Assembly (NCBI GenBank): GCA_014529385.2
Contig: CM043953.1
Span: 85,590,342-85,654,341, forward strand
DNA from: Adiantum capillus-veneris
Taxonomy: Eukaryota; Streptophyta; Polypodiopsida; Polypodiales; Pteridaceae
Direction of reading: 5' to 3'
Length of the DNA stretch: 64,000 nt
Positions 23,416 to 34,343 of the stretch are shown piece by piece (the first letter of the stretch is position 1; each line of letters opens with the position of its first letter). A model generated the notes under the pieces. That model was not told the DNA's origin and did not search any database. It saw only the letters and a list, made by a program, of their open reading frames with translations. The position numbers and the translations under genes are program-made.

Positions 23416-26400
23416 TCAGTCCACAAAGGGGAGTAAGCCCAAAGCTTTGCGGAAAGCTTCAAGCTTCTCACGAGACAATGCCTTTGTGAAAAGATCTGCA
23501 AGGTTGTCCTGTGTTGGCACATAAGCCAAGCTGATCTCTCCTGCTGAGAGCCTCTTCCTGACATAGTGGTAATGCACCTAAATGTGCTTTGTGCGAGCAT
23601 GAAAAACTGGGTTTCTCGCAACTGCCAATGCGCTCTGATTGTCAGTGTAGATAGTGTTGGCAGTGTCCTATCCAACACCCAAATCAACCATAAGACGTCT
23701 GAGCCATACACACTCAACCGTAGCTGTGAAGACTGCCCTGTACTCAGCCTCACAACTCGAAGTGGCCACAATAGGTTGCTTCTTGCTCAACCATGATATA
23801 CATGAACTGCCAAGCATGAAACAAAAACCACTTGTGGACACTCTCATGTCAAAACAACCAGCCCAATCTGAGTCCAAAAAAGCATGTAAGTCTGGCGGCA
23901 ATGATCCCCCCTTGGGATAAAACAAGCCAAGATGTAAAGTGCCACTAAGGTAGCGGAAAATCCTCTTGACAGCCTGCCAATGCTTAGACCCTGGGCTATG
24001 CATAAATCTGCTGACCTGTGAGACGGCAAACTGAATATCCGGCCTCGTGTTGCATACATAAATGAGGCAGCCAACAGCATTTTGGTAAAGAGTGACATCT
24101 GCAGGATCGCCAGCATCATGTAGACTCAATTTTAAACCTGTTTCCATGGGAGTGGCAATAGGTTTGCAATCCTCAAGTCCAAACTTACATAGCAATGTCT
24201 CTATGTAACTTTTCTGACACAAGGCAATACCACCATCACACTGCTTAAACTGTATACCCAAATAATGATGCAACAACCCCAAATATTTCATCCTGAAAGT
24301 AGCATTCAAATCAGCCTTAAATTCAGCAATATGTCTCTCATTTGGTCCAGTGATCAGCAAATCATCAACATAAAGAACCACGATGAGAAGTACATCACCC
24401 TTACGATTTACATACAATGTGCTTTTTGTTGGACTGTTACGAAAGCCTTGTTTGACCAAATGAGTGTCAGCTTTCTCATACCAAGCACGAGGAGATTGCT
24501 TTAACCCATACAAAGCCTTGTTACATTTGCACACTTTGTCCTCTTGTCCTTTTATGACAAAACCGCGAGGCTGCGTTACATAAACTTCCTCAAATATGTC
24601 ACCATTCAAGAAAGAAGTAACAATGTCTGATTGATGTACATCCCAACCAAAATGAGCTGCCAATGCACATAGAAAATGCACAGTAGTCATACGATAAGTG
24701 GGAGCAAAAGTCTCTTCATAATCTATGCCTTTTTGCTGTGCATAACCCTTTGCAACAAGTCGAGCCTTATGGCGATCGATCTCACCATCCGGTTTGCGTT
24801 TCAACTTGTAAACCCACTTCGTACCAATGGCCTTTTTGCCAGGAGGCAAATCACATAAAGTCCATGTGTCATTTTCTATAAGTGCATCATATTCTGATTG
24901 CATGACAGCCATCCAATTTTCTGAATTCTGTGCTTCATCAAAAGTCAGAGGCTCCTCAACATCATGTAAGCTAGACATAGCCAAAGCATAACAATCTGAT
25001 GCATAAGATGCATGGCGAGAGCCTGAACGAGTACGACTAGACAAAGGTGCATCCAATTTACTGTCACGCAAAGTGTGCACCAGCCATTTTGGCATACCTC
25101 TAGCCTGCTCATTTTCAGCCCTTTCCTCATCAAGTACATCATGTACATCTGCATCAGTAATAGACTTTTCTAATATATTTTAAGAAATCCCCATAGTCTG
25201 TACATTTTCCTCATTGGAACTTACATTCGTATTTCCACCACTGAAAAGAGGCAACAAAGTGTCATAAATGTCCTGTGAGCTTACATTACTGTCTCTAGTA
25301 CATGACAGCAAGGGCTGAACAGAATCTTCCACAAACACTACATCCCTTGAAACCAGAATACATTTTGTTTGCGGATGATACAACCTGTATCCTTTCAGCA
25401 CTATAACCAACAAAAATACATTTGACAGCCTTATCATCCAATTTTCTGCGCTGCACTTGTGGCACCAAAGCATATGCCAAACAACCAAAAACACGCATGT
25501 GCTCAATAGAAGGCTTTCTATCAGCCATGCTTCATATGGAGTAATAGACTGCAAAGCTTTCGTAGGACACCTGTTAAGTACATAAGTGGCACACATGATG
25601 GCCTCAAGCCAAAAAGAATGCGGTAAAGCTTGACTTTTGACCATACATCATGCCATTTCCGTCAGTGACCTGTTTTTCCTCTCAGCAACACCATTTTGCT
25701 GAGGTGTATAAGGCACTGTACATTGGTGTTTTATCCCACGACTAGCCAGATATGCATTAAATTCATGAGACATATACTCCCCCCCTCGATCGGAACGGAG
25801 GGTGCCCATAGTACATTTCGAGACATTTTCAGCCATAGCCAGAAATTGTTTGAAGCACATAAAAACTTTGGACTTCGCTTTAAGCGGAAATACCCATGCA
25901 TGCTTGGAGTAATCATCAATGAAAGTCACGAAGTACAGGTAATTGCCCAAGGACGGAGTTTGCATGGGCCCACAAACATCACTATGCACAAGCTGCAACC
26001 TTCATGTGGCCCGAACTGAACCATCCTTTGGAAATTTAGAACGCTGCATCTTACCCAAAATACAGCCTTCACAAACATGTTTGACAGGTGCTTCAAGAGG
26101 TGGCAAAGAAGCAACCATATCAAATTTTTGCAAACGCAGCAAATTGGCAAAATTCAGATGACCAAAACGTGCATGCCAAAGTTTTGTATCTGAAATAGCC
26201 CTTGAATCTGCAACAGCATTTGCAAAGTTTTGTCCACACTTGTCATACAAAGTGAGCTTATACAGCCCACGACAAAAAAGCCTAGATGCAACAATTTCAT
26301 CACCAAAACTGAGATCATGAACTGTACATCTGTCATCCACAAATTTGACTACAAGTCCAAGTCTAGCAAGTGCGGATACAGACAAGAGATTCTTCTTGAT

Positions 26401-27699
26401 CCCAGGTACATAAAGTGCATCAACAAGTGTGAAGGAACTGCCATTAGCAGCAGTGAGCACAATCTTTCCAACTCCTTGAACTGGATAAGAGGCGTTGTTG
26501 GCACAAGTGACTGAATTCCCATGAGGGACAGACTCAAGAGAGGTAAACAATTCACGATGTGAGGTAATGTGCTTTGTAGCACCACTGTCGAAATACCACA
26601 CATGTGAATCTGCAGCAACGATTGACAAGCATGCATCATGGACAGCAGGATTGTAAGTGCACTCTGCGCTAAAAGCCCATTCTGCATCAACATCAGCAAC
26701 ACAGTCTCCTTTCACAGAAGACTCAACAATGGCTGCATTTGTAGTGGAACCAGCATTTGTAGTGGAACCACCCTCTTTCTTCTTAGCCTCTTTGGCCTTC
26801 AACTTAGGACACGACTTGATCAAGTGATCATTGGCTTTACAATAATGGAAACGCATCTTCTTTTTGCCCTTATCACCAGAATTGCCAGACGAAGTACTGC
26901 CAGCAGAAGCATTAGGAACATAATTTTTGCCACTCGTAGCAGAACCATAAGAAGTGGCTGCATTGCTGTTACCACCCTTTCTTTGAGAAGCAATAAAAGC
27001 CTGTTCAACTGCACGCTGCCTAGTCCTGTTTTTTCTGGAAAGTGACTCTTGCAACAGCAATGTGCATAATGCATCAAACTTGACAACTTCAGGATTTCCT
27101 TGGGTCATCAGTCTCCAAGTACTAGCAAAAGTCTGGTAGGAATCTGGTAAGGCATCAAGAACAGTCTGCACAAGGGAACTGTCTGAAATGACTTCACCTA
27201 CAGGAATAAGCTGCTCATTGATATCCTTGACACTAGCAAGGAAAGTGTCCATATCATCTTCCTCATGCATAATCTTCGACTCCAGCTCTTTACGCAGCAA
27301 AGCAATTTTAGCCTCATTGCGGCTTGCATAAAGACCTGCTAAAATATCCCAAGCCTGTTTTGCAGATTTTGCTGAACGGATGTGAGGAACAATGGTGCGC
27401 TTCACAGACAACACAATCAATGCATGAGCCTACGCATCCTTAACATCCCAACGAGCTTGTTGCGCCGTAGGCAAAACAACTCTAACAGCTGCAATCCTTG
27501 CAGCAAGACCTGCAACATCCTCAACATCGCCTACATCCTCAGAACCAGGATGTACATCAATGCCCTGCACAATGTTCCAGACACCCTTTGACACAAGAAC
27601 ATGTTGCACCATATAAGCCCACATAGGGTAGTTGTCCCCATGCAACCTGTCCTCAGCAGCAAACATCTTGAACACATCTGTGTTGTTGTTGTCAGCCAT
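23416..27699 (-). pseudogene. copia gag-pol polyprotein (element D)
   Basis: Start ATG at 27699 (MADNNNTDVFKMFAAEDRL, typical copia gag). The zinc knuckle is CKANDHLIKSC (one Cys replaced: HYCKAND). Protease has WYFDSGATKHI, and the GAG-pre-integrase has LWHARFGHLN with CEGCILGK. The integrase core is LVHSDVCGP, TFIDDYSKHAW, and YTPQQNGVAERKN. RT runs from NDTWTLCDLPPGKKAIGTKWV through LYVDDLLITG. RNase H has DSDWAGC and SSCEAEYRAV and ends ALGLLPFVD with TGA at 23418-23416. Lesions: TAG at 27432-27430, TGA at about 26001, frame changes in integrase near 25500, a stop near 25180, and TAG at about 23668. The element is now dead, but the domains are easily read. Confidence 0.93.
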
Positions 27700-28005
27700 G
27701 GTAAATGCTGCACCTGATGTGAAAACTGCCCGAAAATAGGAGAAACGGAGCGGGAACAAACTGTGCTATATAGCACAAACCGTAGAAGACTGTAAGGCAC
27801 CTGTTATGCAGAAAACGGCACTGACAGAAATTCTGCACAAAATGACGAAATAGCCTGTGCAGTACTGCCTGTAGTGGAAACGGAGGCCGAAATGGTCCCA
27901 AATCTTTGTCGACCTACGAACGCTCGCCAAAGGTCACTGAAATTGGAGAAAGTGAGCAGGCGTGTGCTGAAACAGCTGGCGACTAAGCCTGGGAGGACGT
28001 GACCT

Positions 28006-28017
28006 GCTCTGATACCA
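28006..28017 (-). other. Primer binding site of element D (tRNA-iMet)
   Basis: The minus strand reads TGGTATCAGAGC two bases after the end of the 5' LTR. It is complementary to the 3' end of initiator tRNA-Met, the usual primer of plant copia elements. Confidence 0.95.
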
Positions 28018-28019
28018 AT

Positions 28020-28246
28020 TGTTGGAATTAGGGTTGCAGAGAAACACACACAGCTTGGAGAAGACGAAGGAAGATCAAGGCACACAATAGAGAGTGTGTT
28101 ACTTAGTGTGCAATGGAAAGATGGATAGCCTTAGAGTGATGGGTGTATATACAATGCACGGGGGAAAAAACCTCCTAAAGAGGGGAAAAATGCCCCGGCG
28201 GTCCTAATGTGTTCACACACATCACTACCACATGTATATGGTAACA
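28020..28246 (-). repeat. 5' LTR of element D
   Basis: 227 bp, collinear with 23114-23340 and differing at six positions by eye. It is followed on + by AATGC and then by the resumed integrase frame of A. Confidence 0.95.
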
Positions 28247-28773
28247 AATGCTATATTACCCATAGAGTTTTTAATTCTAACTGTATGAGTAGCAAAATGC
28301 TTAGAATGGACAGGGCATGAGCTCTCTTCAAGAATAGAGGATCTTGAAAAGCTAGATGAACTTCTCTTACAAGCTATAGCTTCGATCTATGCTAAAAAGA
28401 GAAGACAAAAGAGTTTTTTGACAAGCATGTCCGCACGAGAGAGTTCAAAACAGGTTATTATGTACTTGTTTATACCTTGAAACAACATGCCAAGAAACTT
28501 AAAAGGCGAGGGATGGGACCCTTTGTGATTAGTGATTTATCACAAAGTGGATCTTTCAAGCTTGCTACATTAGCAGGAGAAGAAATTCCAAATTGGATTA
28601 GTGGGTGTCGATTAAAGAAATATCATTTACCACTAACACAAGATATGCTTCAACAAATCCATCAAGAAAAACAACGAATGAAGGAAAAACAGAGAATACG
28701 AGAAGAAGCTCAAGTAGAAGCAAAAGAATGGATTGCAAAAAGACGGCTTCTACGACAACAACAACAGTGTTGA
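28247..28773 (+). pseudogene. Element A: integrase C-terminal part
   Basis: Continuation of the frame cut by D: LPIEFLILT (usual gypsy LPIEFLIPT) directly after the insertion, then the region preceding the C-terminal domain. Bases 28477-28773 encode KKLKRRGMGPFVI and SFKLATLAGEEIPNWISGCRLKKY, the SH3-like integrase C-terminal domain (GPF/Y module). A highly charged QQIHQEKQRMKEKQRIREEAQ helix ends with KEWIAKRRLL. No chromodomain is seen. A TGA after LILTV and frame changes near 28400 mark decay. Confidence 0.82.
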
Positions 28774-28819
28774 TCACCATTGCGAATAAATGCTATTTGA
28801 CTAATGAATTTTAAGGAAG

Positions 28820-29128
28820 AAACAGTGGATCCAATACTTGCAGTCAAAGTGGGTAGCAATCAAGTCCAAACAACTCAAGCCCAAAGGTCAACTACATTCT
28901 ACTCCACAAGTGTTGGAAAGTAGTACATCACATTCGCTAAGAACAGTGGGATGGACTATATTGCATGTACAAGTACATCAATATATTTACCCACACAAGT
29001 TCTATGTGGTCGAGAATGAAAGCACACAATACCCCATGTTGTTGGGACAACCTTGCCAAAAAGAGTATAATGTGCAGATAGATTGGAATACGGCTGTAGT
29101 CAAAATTCAGCATGCACAAGAACAATAG
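28820..29128 (+). pseudogene. Protease-like remnant downstream of integrase (element A)
   Basis: Frame 28838-29128 contains LRTVGWTILHVQVHQYIYPHKFYVVE followed by YPMLLGQPCQKEYNVQIDWNTAVVKI. The second part matches the C-terminal signature of retropepsins (I-L-G-x-P-W-L-x-x-x...DW), with Trp replaced by Cys. The catalytic D-[ST]-G half would lie upstream in 28774-28840 but is not visible. A protease fold after integrase is not the usual Ty3 order. It lies directly before the WxPK ORF, as the protease does in C. It could instead be a diverged domain of a third ORF. Confidence 0.5.
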
Positions 29129-29173
29129 GTTGTAGCCTTTTCTCAACAACCCCGGAAGAATCAGCTGCCAGCA

Positions 29174-29878
29174 ATGCAATCACTGGATAAAGAGCCAAAA
29201 GGAAGGGTGCCACTAAAGAACAACATGATACCCAAGGCTAACAAACAAGGAACTGCCAACCATGTTAACTACAAGTATAAAAAGTCATCGATCGCAGTGA
29301 AAAGATCAAGGTTAGCAACACGAGAAAAACAAGTATGGGTGCGTAAGGATAGAAATGACATGGCAAACAAACAACAATACAACAGAAGAAGTCAAATGAC
29401 GCAGACAGTTCAACCAAAAACCAAGGGAATAAAACAGATATGGATTCCAAAGAAAAAGCTCAACAACAACTTAAACACGACTCGCATTTGGATTCCGAAA
29501 CCAAAACAAAAGGAGCTCCCTTCAGTACAAGCAATATCGGAAGGCAGACAACTGCATATGAAACCGGCAAACCGATTTATGTGGGTGCCAATCCGTAGCA
29601 AAACAATGACAACCAAGGAAGTAGCAATACACCTACAAAAATTGGCAAAGCAAAGCTACAAATGGAAAGCAAAAGAGACAAAGCCTATGGCCAATTTCGC
29701 CATGAAAATTCTCTTCAAGGAGATGACTACGGCCATATCGACAGTAGCGGCAAAGCAAGCGACTTTTGCAAGAACGACAATCAAACAAAGAGCGGTGGAT
29801 TTACAACTTTTACTTGCAAAGAAAATCCGCCAACCAAATCAACAACAAACAGGACACCTCGACGGCGAATGCGAATAA
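29174..29878 (+). CDS. C-terminal WxPK-motif ORF of element A
   Basis: 234-codon basic frame with motifs QVWVRK (29331), QIWIPKK (29434), RIWIPKP (29484) and FMWVPIR (29577), spaced about 17-34 residues apart in a Lys/Gln/Thr-rich background. It then runs into an Ala/Lys-rich segment. It is equivalent in position and composition to 13874-14924 in C. No known domain is recognised. The open length in an otherwise decayed element may reflect low stop density rather than selection. It is followed directly by the shared 3' noncoding block. Confidence 0.55.
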   Translation: MQSLDKEPKGRVPLKNNMIPKANKQGTANHVNYKYKKSSIAVKRSRLATREKQVWVRKDRNDMANKQQYNRRSQMTQTVQPKTKGIKQIWIPKKKLNNNLNTTRIWIPKPKQKELPSVQAISEGRQLHMKPANRFMWVPIRSKTMTTKEVAIHLQKLAKQSYKWKAKETKPMANFAMKILFKEMTTAISTVAAKQATFARTTIKQRAVDLQLLLAKKIRQPNQQQTGHLDGECE

Positions 29879-30240
29879 GCATATTGCTTATACCCTTCTC
29901 TTGCACAACATTAATTTTTCCATGCATTGACCGAGTATGCATCATATAGGGCCACATTACACGGCCAAGCATTAGCACAATTTTTCAATCCATGCACGGC
30001 ACATACTCTGAGGCGATACCTTGTCGTCCTGGAGGACTCCGGCAAGGAGGGGGAGAGGCATGAATGCTGACCCAATGGTAGAAAGAGCAAAAAAGGGCAT
30101 GTTATTTTACTATTTTTAAGGGTTGTTGTTTGATTGCAAAATTTTCTTCACTAAACCAAGTACATAAGCCCTTATACAACATGAATAGACAAGTATATGG
30201 GGCCAAACGCCAAATCAAGCCCCTAGGTATGTGTTTATAA
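29870..30240 (+). other. Conserved 3' noncoding block of element A
   Basis: Homologue of 14985-15385 in C. It begins with the small inverted repeat TAAGCATATTGCTTA (29876-29890) and keeps TTCCCATGCATTGAC-like and CCCCTAGGTATGTG-like stretches. No open frame is conserved between the two copies, so selection or recent common descent at RNA/DNA level is likelier than coding. Confidence 0.65.
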
Positions 30241-31898
30241 GTAAAAATAGCTATTTTTTTGGGTAAAATATTGGAAAAACGGAGAAATCCGACCATAAAA
30301 TTTGCATGTGAGTGTATATAGTGTTTTGCGGTGATGTTTTTGATTTATTATGATTTTTGGGGATATTTTGGATTTAATTTGCTATTTTCCTTTTAATTTT
30401 ACTAATTTTTGGCAGAAAAACTTCAAAAATACAAAAAGCAGGTGAAAAATGGTCGTAATGAAAAACAATGATCATTGACTATAGGAAAACCTATGGTACA
30501 GTGGGGGTGCAATTATGAGACTGGAGCGGAAAGCGTGATTTTGCCAGATTTTGACCGAAACGTCAAATTTCTCGTAAATTGGGCAAATGGAGTCCAAATC
30601 AAGAAATTTTTAGCCTAAACCGCATCTCGCAAGAATTTGGGAGCACATGTCAAATTTCATGAAAAGTGGTTCGGGGACCCCCATTGTAAGAAATTCTCAC
30701 TTCATTTTAAGCTCATTTCCACTATTGACTTTTGAGAGAGAGCTTCTGCCACCTGGAGCGAACGGAACTTCCAGCAGCTTCTACGACGCGTGCAACTACC
30801 CGAAAGACTCCAGACATGAGAGGTAGGCTCACCAACTTGAGATTTTTGCGCATGTTTGTCGTTTTTTTGCGAAAACTAGCGTGGGTTCACAGAGAAAGCG
30901 AGCAGTAGAGACCTACAAGTAGAAGTGGCCACCTAACGGCGGCTAACCCAAAATCAATGAGGCTTCATCAGCAGCTTACCCTAGCATAGGAGATCAGTAT
31001 TGGATGCCCAAAGGCAGTAGAAAACCATCAGGAAAAACCCTAATTCCTAGAGCCACGCAAGACGCCACCAAATGGGAAATCGGCGGAGAGGCGCCCAAAT
31101 GCTACCAAAATGCATGGGTAGGAGCATCTGGACATGCTCAAAAAGTCTGTATAGCCCACATGGCCAAAAGGTGACCCGAAGCGGCACTAAACTTCAAAAA
31201 TGGCATTAGACACACAAAGCGTCAAATAGCTCTCACGGCCAAACCGCATGTCCGTTTGCCACAAAACTTCATGAGCCGCTTTCCTAGACCATCAATAACC
31301 AAGTCCTATGGTGGTAGACCACCACAAGTCATCGAAGTCATGTAAACGCAACCACGGGTGCTTCTAGAGCGACAAATTGCCAAACGAGGCTTCGGTAAAG
31401 CCAAAGTCGAAAAAAACCATACGGCAAGGATCCCCAAGGGATCGGGAAGCTATGGATACCAACATCAAGAAATTTCATTGCCGAAAAGCACTCCAAAAAT
31501 CACAGAAAATGGCTCGGAGGCTCTGAAATCCACAAAGGGAGTTACTTTCTATCTATTTGACTTTTTTGTCGAAATACGGCTTAAAAGGGTCTCAAGGGGG
31601 CTCAGGGCAGGCACCACTAGCACCTTTAGTAAAACTTTCAAGGCCATTTCCGGGCACCAACCCCAACATTTCACATTGCACAAGGTTTCTGAATAACCTT
31701 TACATGCCAGCCACCAAGTTTCATCACATTTGGACAAGAATTGACCTCATGTGTACCAAAAAACGCAAAGTCAGGGCATAGAGGCAATAATGGCCATAGA
31801 CCTACCAAAACTTGTCCAAATCACATGAAACTTACACAATACATTCATGAGTACATTGCCAACCAATCTGTGTGGTCACAAGTGAAAAAAGATGAAAT
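30241..31898. other. Noncoding stretch between elements A and E
   Basis: AT-rich to 30480. GTACAGTGGGGGTGC at about 30483-30497 and a GAGAGAGAGCTTC run at about 30733 recall PPT and LTR features of the neighbouring elements, so a badly decayed LTR may lie at about 30496-31300. I see no matching partner or PBS. Short frames (for example 31358-31696) have no recognisable content. Confidence 0.3.
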
Positions 31899-32492
31899 AC
31901 ACATCCTACGTGTAGGATGTCTAAATGACATTTTTGGTCCTCAGCTGGTATTTTTCAACTCCAGATCTCTTCATATCACCTTCAAGAGGTCATATATCAA
32001 GTTTCAAGCCATTCCCATCACTTTTGGCCCCCAACACCTCCCCAGATACACTTTTTGAGCCCAAAAACACTACACAAGGTCTTACCAACACCAATTTTTG
32101 TCCAATTCAAAATCCAAGAGCATATCCATGTTATACATGCCAAGAGCTACCCACAGAACAAATCTCAAGCAATTTTGATGAAAAAGACATCCTACACGTA
32201 GGATGTCTCCAGCTCAATTTTGACCTTCTGTGCAAGAAATGACCTCATGGGAGCCAATACCATGGTGCAAGGAGCCCATATATCAAATTTCAACCCATTT
32301 GAATATCATTTGCCACTTGTTGTGGACATCCTACTAATTTGTGAGCCTAAAGCCTGAATCTGCCCAAAAATGCACTTTTTGATGATCAAATCCAATTCCA
32401 ATCACATAGCCATGTTGCACAAGCCAAAGGCCACCAGCCTGTCAAGTTTCACCAAAAACTGATGAAAAAGACATCCTACGCGTAGGATGTCT
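31899..32492 (+). promoter_or_regulatory. Leader palindrome array of element E
   Basis: Three copies of the AGACATCCTACG palindrome at 31899-31922 (one arm altered, ACACAT), 32185-32208 and 32469-32492 (perfect). They are spaced 286 and 284 bp. A half-site lies near 32325. It is the same repeat as in B and C, again between the expected PBS side and the first ORF. Confidence 0.8.
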
Positions 32493-32659
32493 AAATGCTA
32501 AATTTTAGCCAGAAAGCCATTTTGTGAGCACATGCAGGGTTTGCCAAGTTCCTTTTAAGTTTTATTTTCAATTTTCAAGTCATTTGGATAGTTAAAACTC
32601 AGTTTCTCAGCTAATATGGAAAAAAAACTAATTTCGGACTACTAAGTGCAACAGGATCC

Positions 32660-33481
32660 ATGGTAGCCGCAAAATCACCGGCAAAGAAGAAGATGATGAC
32701 CATAGAAGACTATTTAGAAGAAGTGGAGCCGTTTGTCATCCCAGAAGGAACTCTGAAGCCAACGAGCACATGGATTCAGGAGGATTTTCTGGATTCAAAT
32801 GATTTAAAGATCTACCAAGGTGTGTTCAAAGATACTGAAGGAAATGCAATAGAGCTACCCATGCTACCTCGGGAGCTCAATGAGTTTGTCAGAAGCAAGA
32901 TGGTAGAGTACTTGGAGAAGATGGATCTCCATAACTATTTTGAAGCTGTGCCGGCAGGAACTGACATAAAAAGGGTATGGGAGTTTGTCACTACTATCAA
33001 AGAAGATGGAGTGGCCAGAGTTACTGATCTACAGGGCAAGCCGGACACTGTGATTGTAATCACACAGAGAGTGGTGGCAACCGCACTAGACCTCTCCAAC
33101 AAAGGGGATAGTGTAACCAAAAGAAGAGATGAGGTCAAGGTATACTCTGAAAAGAAGAGCAACCACACCTTTGAAGATATACCAAACCCTAAAGTGGTGG
33201 TCATGAGCCAGCTTTATAACCATTACTTCCATATGTGTACAAAGCAGCCACAAAAGTACAGAATGCTGCCTGGAGCAATTGCCACAACCTTCACCTGGGC
33301 AATGCAGAAGAGAAAGGCGAAGGTGATCAACTATGCTGCCTATATCCATGACAATCTGGTGAAGATGGGCAACAAGAACCCCACCTACGTTGTGCCGGGT
33401 GAGCTGATAACGAAAGTGGTTTATGGGGCATTACACGCCAAGGAAGATGGCTTGACCCTCCATCACAGAATGACTAGCTAA
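32660..33481 (+). CDS. First ORF of element E (unidentified, possibly gag-replacing)
   Basis: 273-codon frame starting MVAAKSPAKKKMMTIEDYLEE, ending in TAA at 33479-33481. It has a globular middle (LNEFVRSKMVEYLEKMDLHNYFEAV, VWEFVTTIKEDGVARV) and then YNHYFHMCTKQ and AKVINYAAYIHDNLVKMG. The INxxxxIHDxL-like stretch resembles the putative plant transposon protein domain found in ORF1 of some Athila-like elements. That likeness is by eye only. It contains no gag core, zinc knuckle or protease motif. The N-terminal ATG lies 168 bp after the last leader palindrome, matching the gag position in C. Confidence 0.55.
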   Translation: MVAAKSPAKKKMMTIEDYLEEVEPFVIPEGTLKPTSTWIQEDFLDSNDLKIYQGVFKDTEGNAIELPMLPRELNEFVRSKMVEYLEKMDLHNYFEAVPAGTDIKRVWEFVTTIKEDGVARVTDLQGKPDTVIVITQRVVATALDLSNKGDSVTKRRDEVKVYSEKKSNHTFEDIPNPKVVVMSQLYNHYFHMCTKQPQKYRMLPGAIATTFTWAMQKRKAKVINYAAYIHDNLVKMGNKNPTYVVPGELITKVVYGALHAKEDGLTLHHRMTS

Positions 33482-34331
33482 GGCTCAAGGAAGATAAAGA
33501 GGATGAACATCCCAAAGCACCCAAAGTTGTCACAAGATTGAAGCATCGATTAGAGACCGTGCAAGAGTAGCAGCCAGAGTTGAAGAAAGGAAAGAAAGAA
33601 ACCGTACAAGTGCCGATCAAAGAGACAAAATCACAGAAAGCGGCACGGCTCGAAAGATTAATGGAAAGCTTCAGAATGGAAAGAGCACTCAAAGGAGATT
33701 TGAGTGAGTTATGGACGCCGTCCGTGGAAACCATGTCTAGATCATCCCGAAGGGTGCACAGAGATAGGTTTGAAGAATATATCAAAATTTTTGAGATCCT
33801 CAATGCTACGGTAGAAAATATCTCAAATGTACCATTTACATAAGCAGAAGTGGATGAAGTACGACGACAACTGCTAGAAGAGCAGGAAGGCCAAGAGAGA
33901 GATAGAAAGACAAAGGCGGGACCGAGACTTCAAGAAAAAGCCGGCAACTCCACCGTCAAGCCTGGAGTCCAGCCCACCACCATCACCACCTCCTCATAGC
34001 CCTCCACAAACCCAACAAAAGGAGGAACTAGACAAATTTGAAGATCAAGAAGATTCAAGGCAAGAGTAGAGCCAAGAGCAAGAGCAAAAAGAAGAAGTAA
34101 GCCCAAAGATGAGCAGCCAGAGCTAGATGAAGCAAGGTTTAACACGTTTCTTGATCTACTAGCTGCTGCATATTCAAAAGAAGAGGCATCTATAGTAGCA
34201 TTTGACTTGGCAAGCACAGGGCCCAAAGAATAGAAGTAGAGCCTGAGGTTAGTCAAACTAAAAGAGGCATCTATAGTAGCATTTGACTTGGCAAGCACAG
34301 GCCCAAAGAACAGAAGTAGAGCCTGAGGTTA
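33482..34331 (+). pseudogene. Element E ORF continuation, charged linker
   Basis: Broken frames (stops near 33570 and 33843) encoding Lys/Glu-rich sequence (KKETVQVPIKETKSQKAARLERLMESFRMERAL) and then a Pro/Gln-rich stretch. It links the first ORF to the coiled-coil ORF, suggesting one long original protein. Confidence 0.45.
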
Positions 34332-34343
34332 GTGGAACTAAAA
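34182..34343 (+). repeat. 81-bp tandem duplication in element E
   Basis: The segment beginning AGAGGCATCTATAGTAGC at 34182 is repeated at 34263 with few changes, one of them a single-G difference. Confidence 0.85.

Larger units (their letters stand above)
23114..28246 (-). mobile_element. Element D: Ty1/copia retrotransposon
   Basis: Complete 5.1-kb copia element on the minus strand, inserted in the integrase of A. Identical-length LTRs (227 bp) differ at six positions by eye count, so it is fairly young. Flanks are CATGC (23109-23113) and AATGC (28247-28251), a 5-bp target duplication with one change. Domain order on the minus strand is gag, zinc knuckle, protease, integrase, RT, RNase H, as in Ty1/copia. 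Several stops and frame changes make the polyprotein defective. Confidence 0.95.

Noticed and set aside
24265-24504. Plus-strand frames across the copia element
   Set aside because: Antisense shadows of the RT domain of D, which is clearly coded on the minus strand.
21237-30240. Endogenous pararetrovirus
   Set aside because: No movement protein or viral coat motifs; a gypsy-type integrase is present, which caulimoviruses lack.
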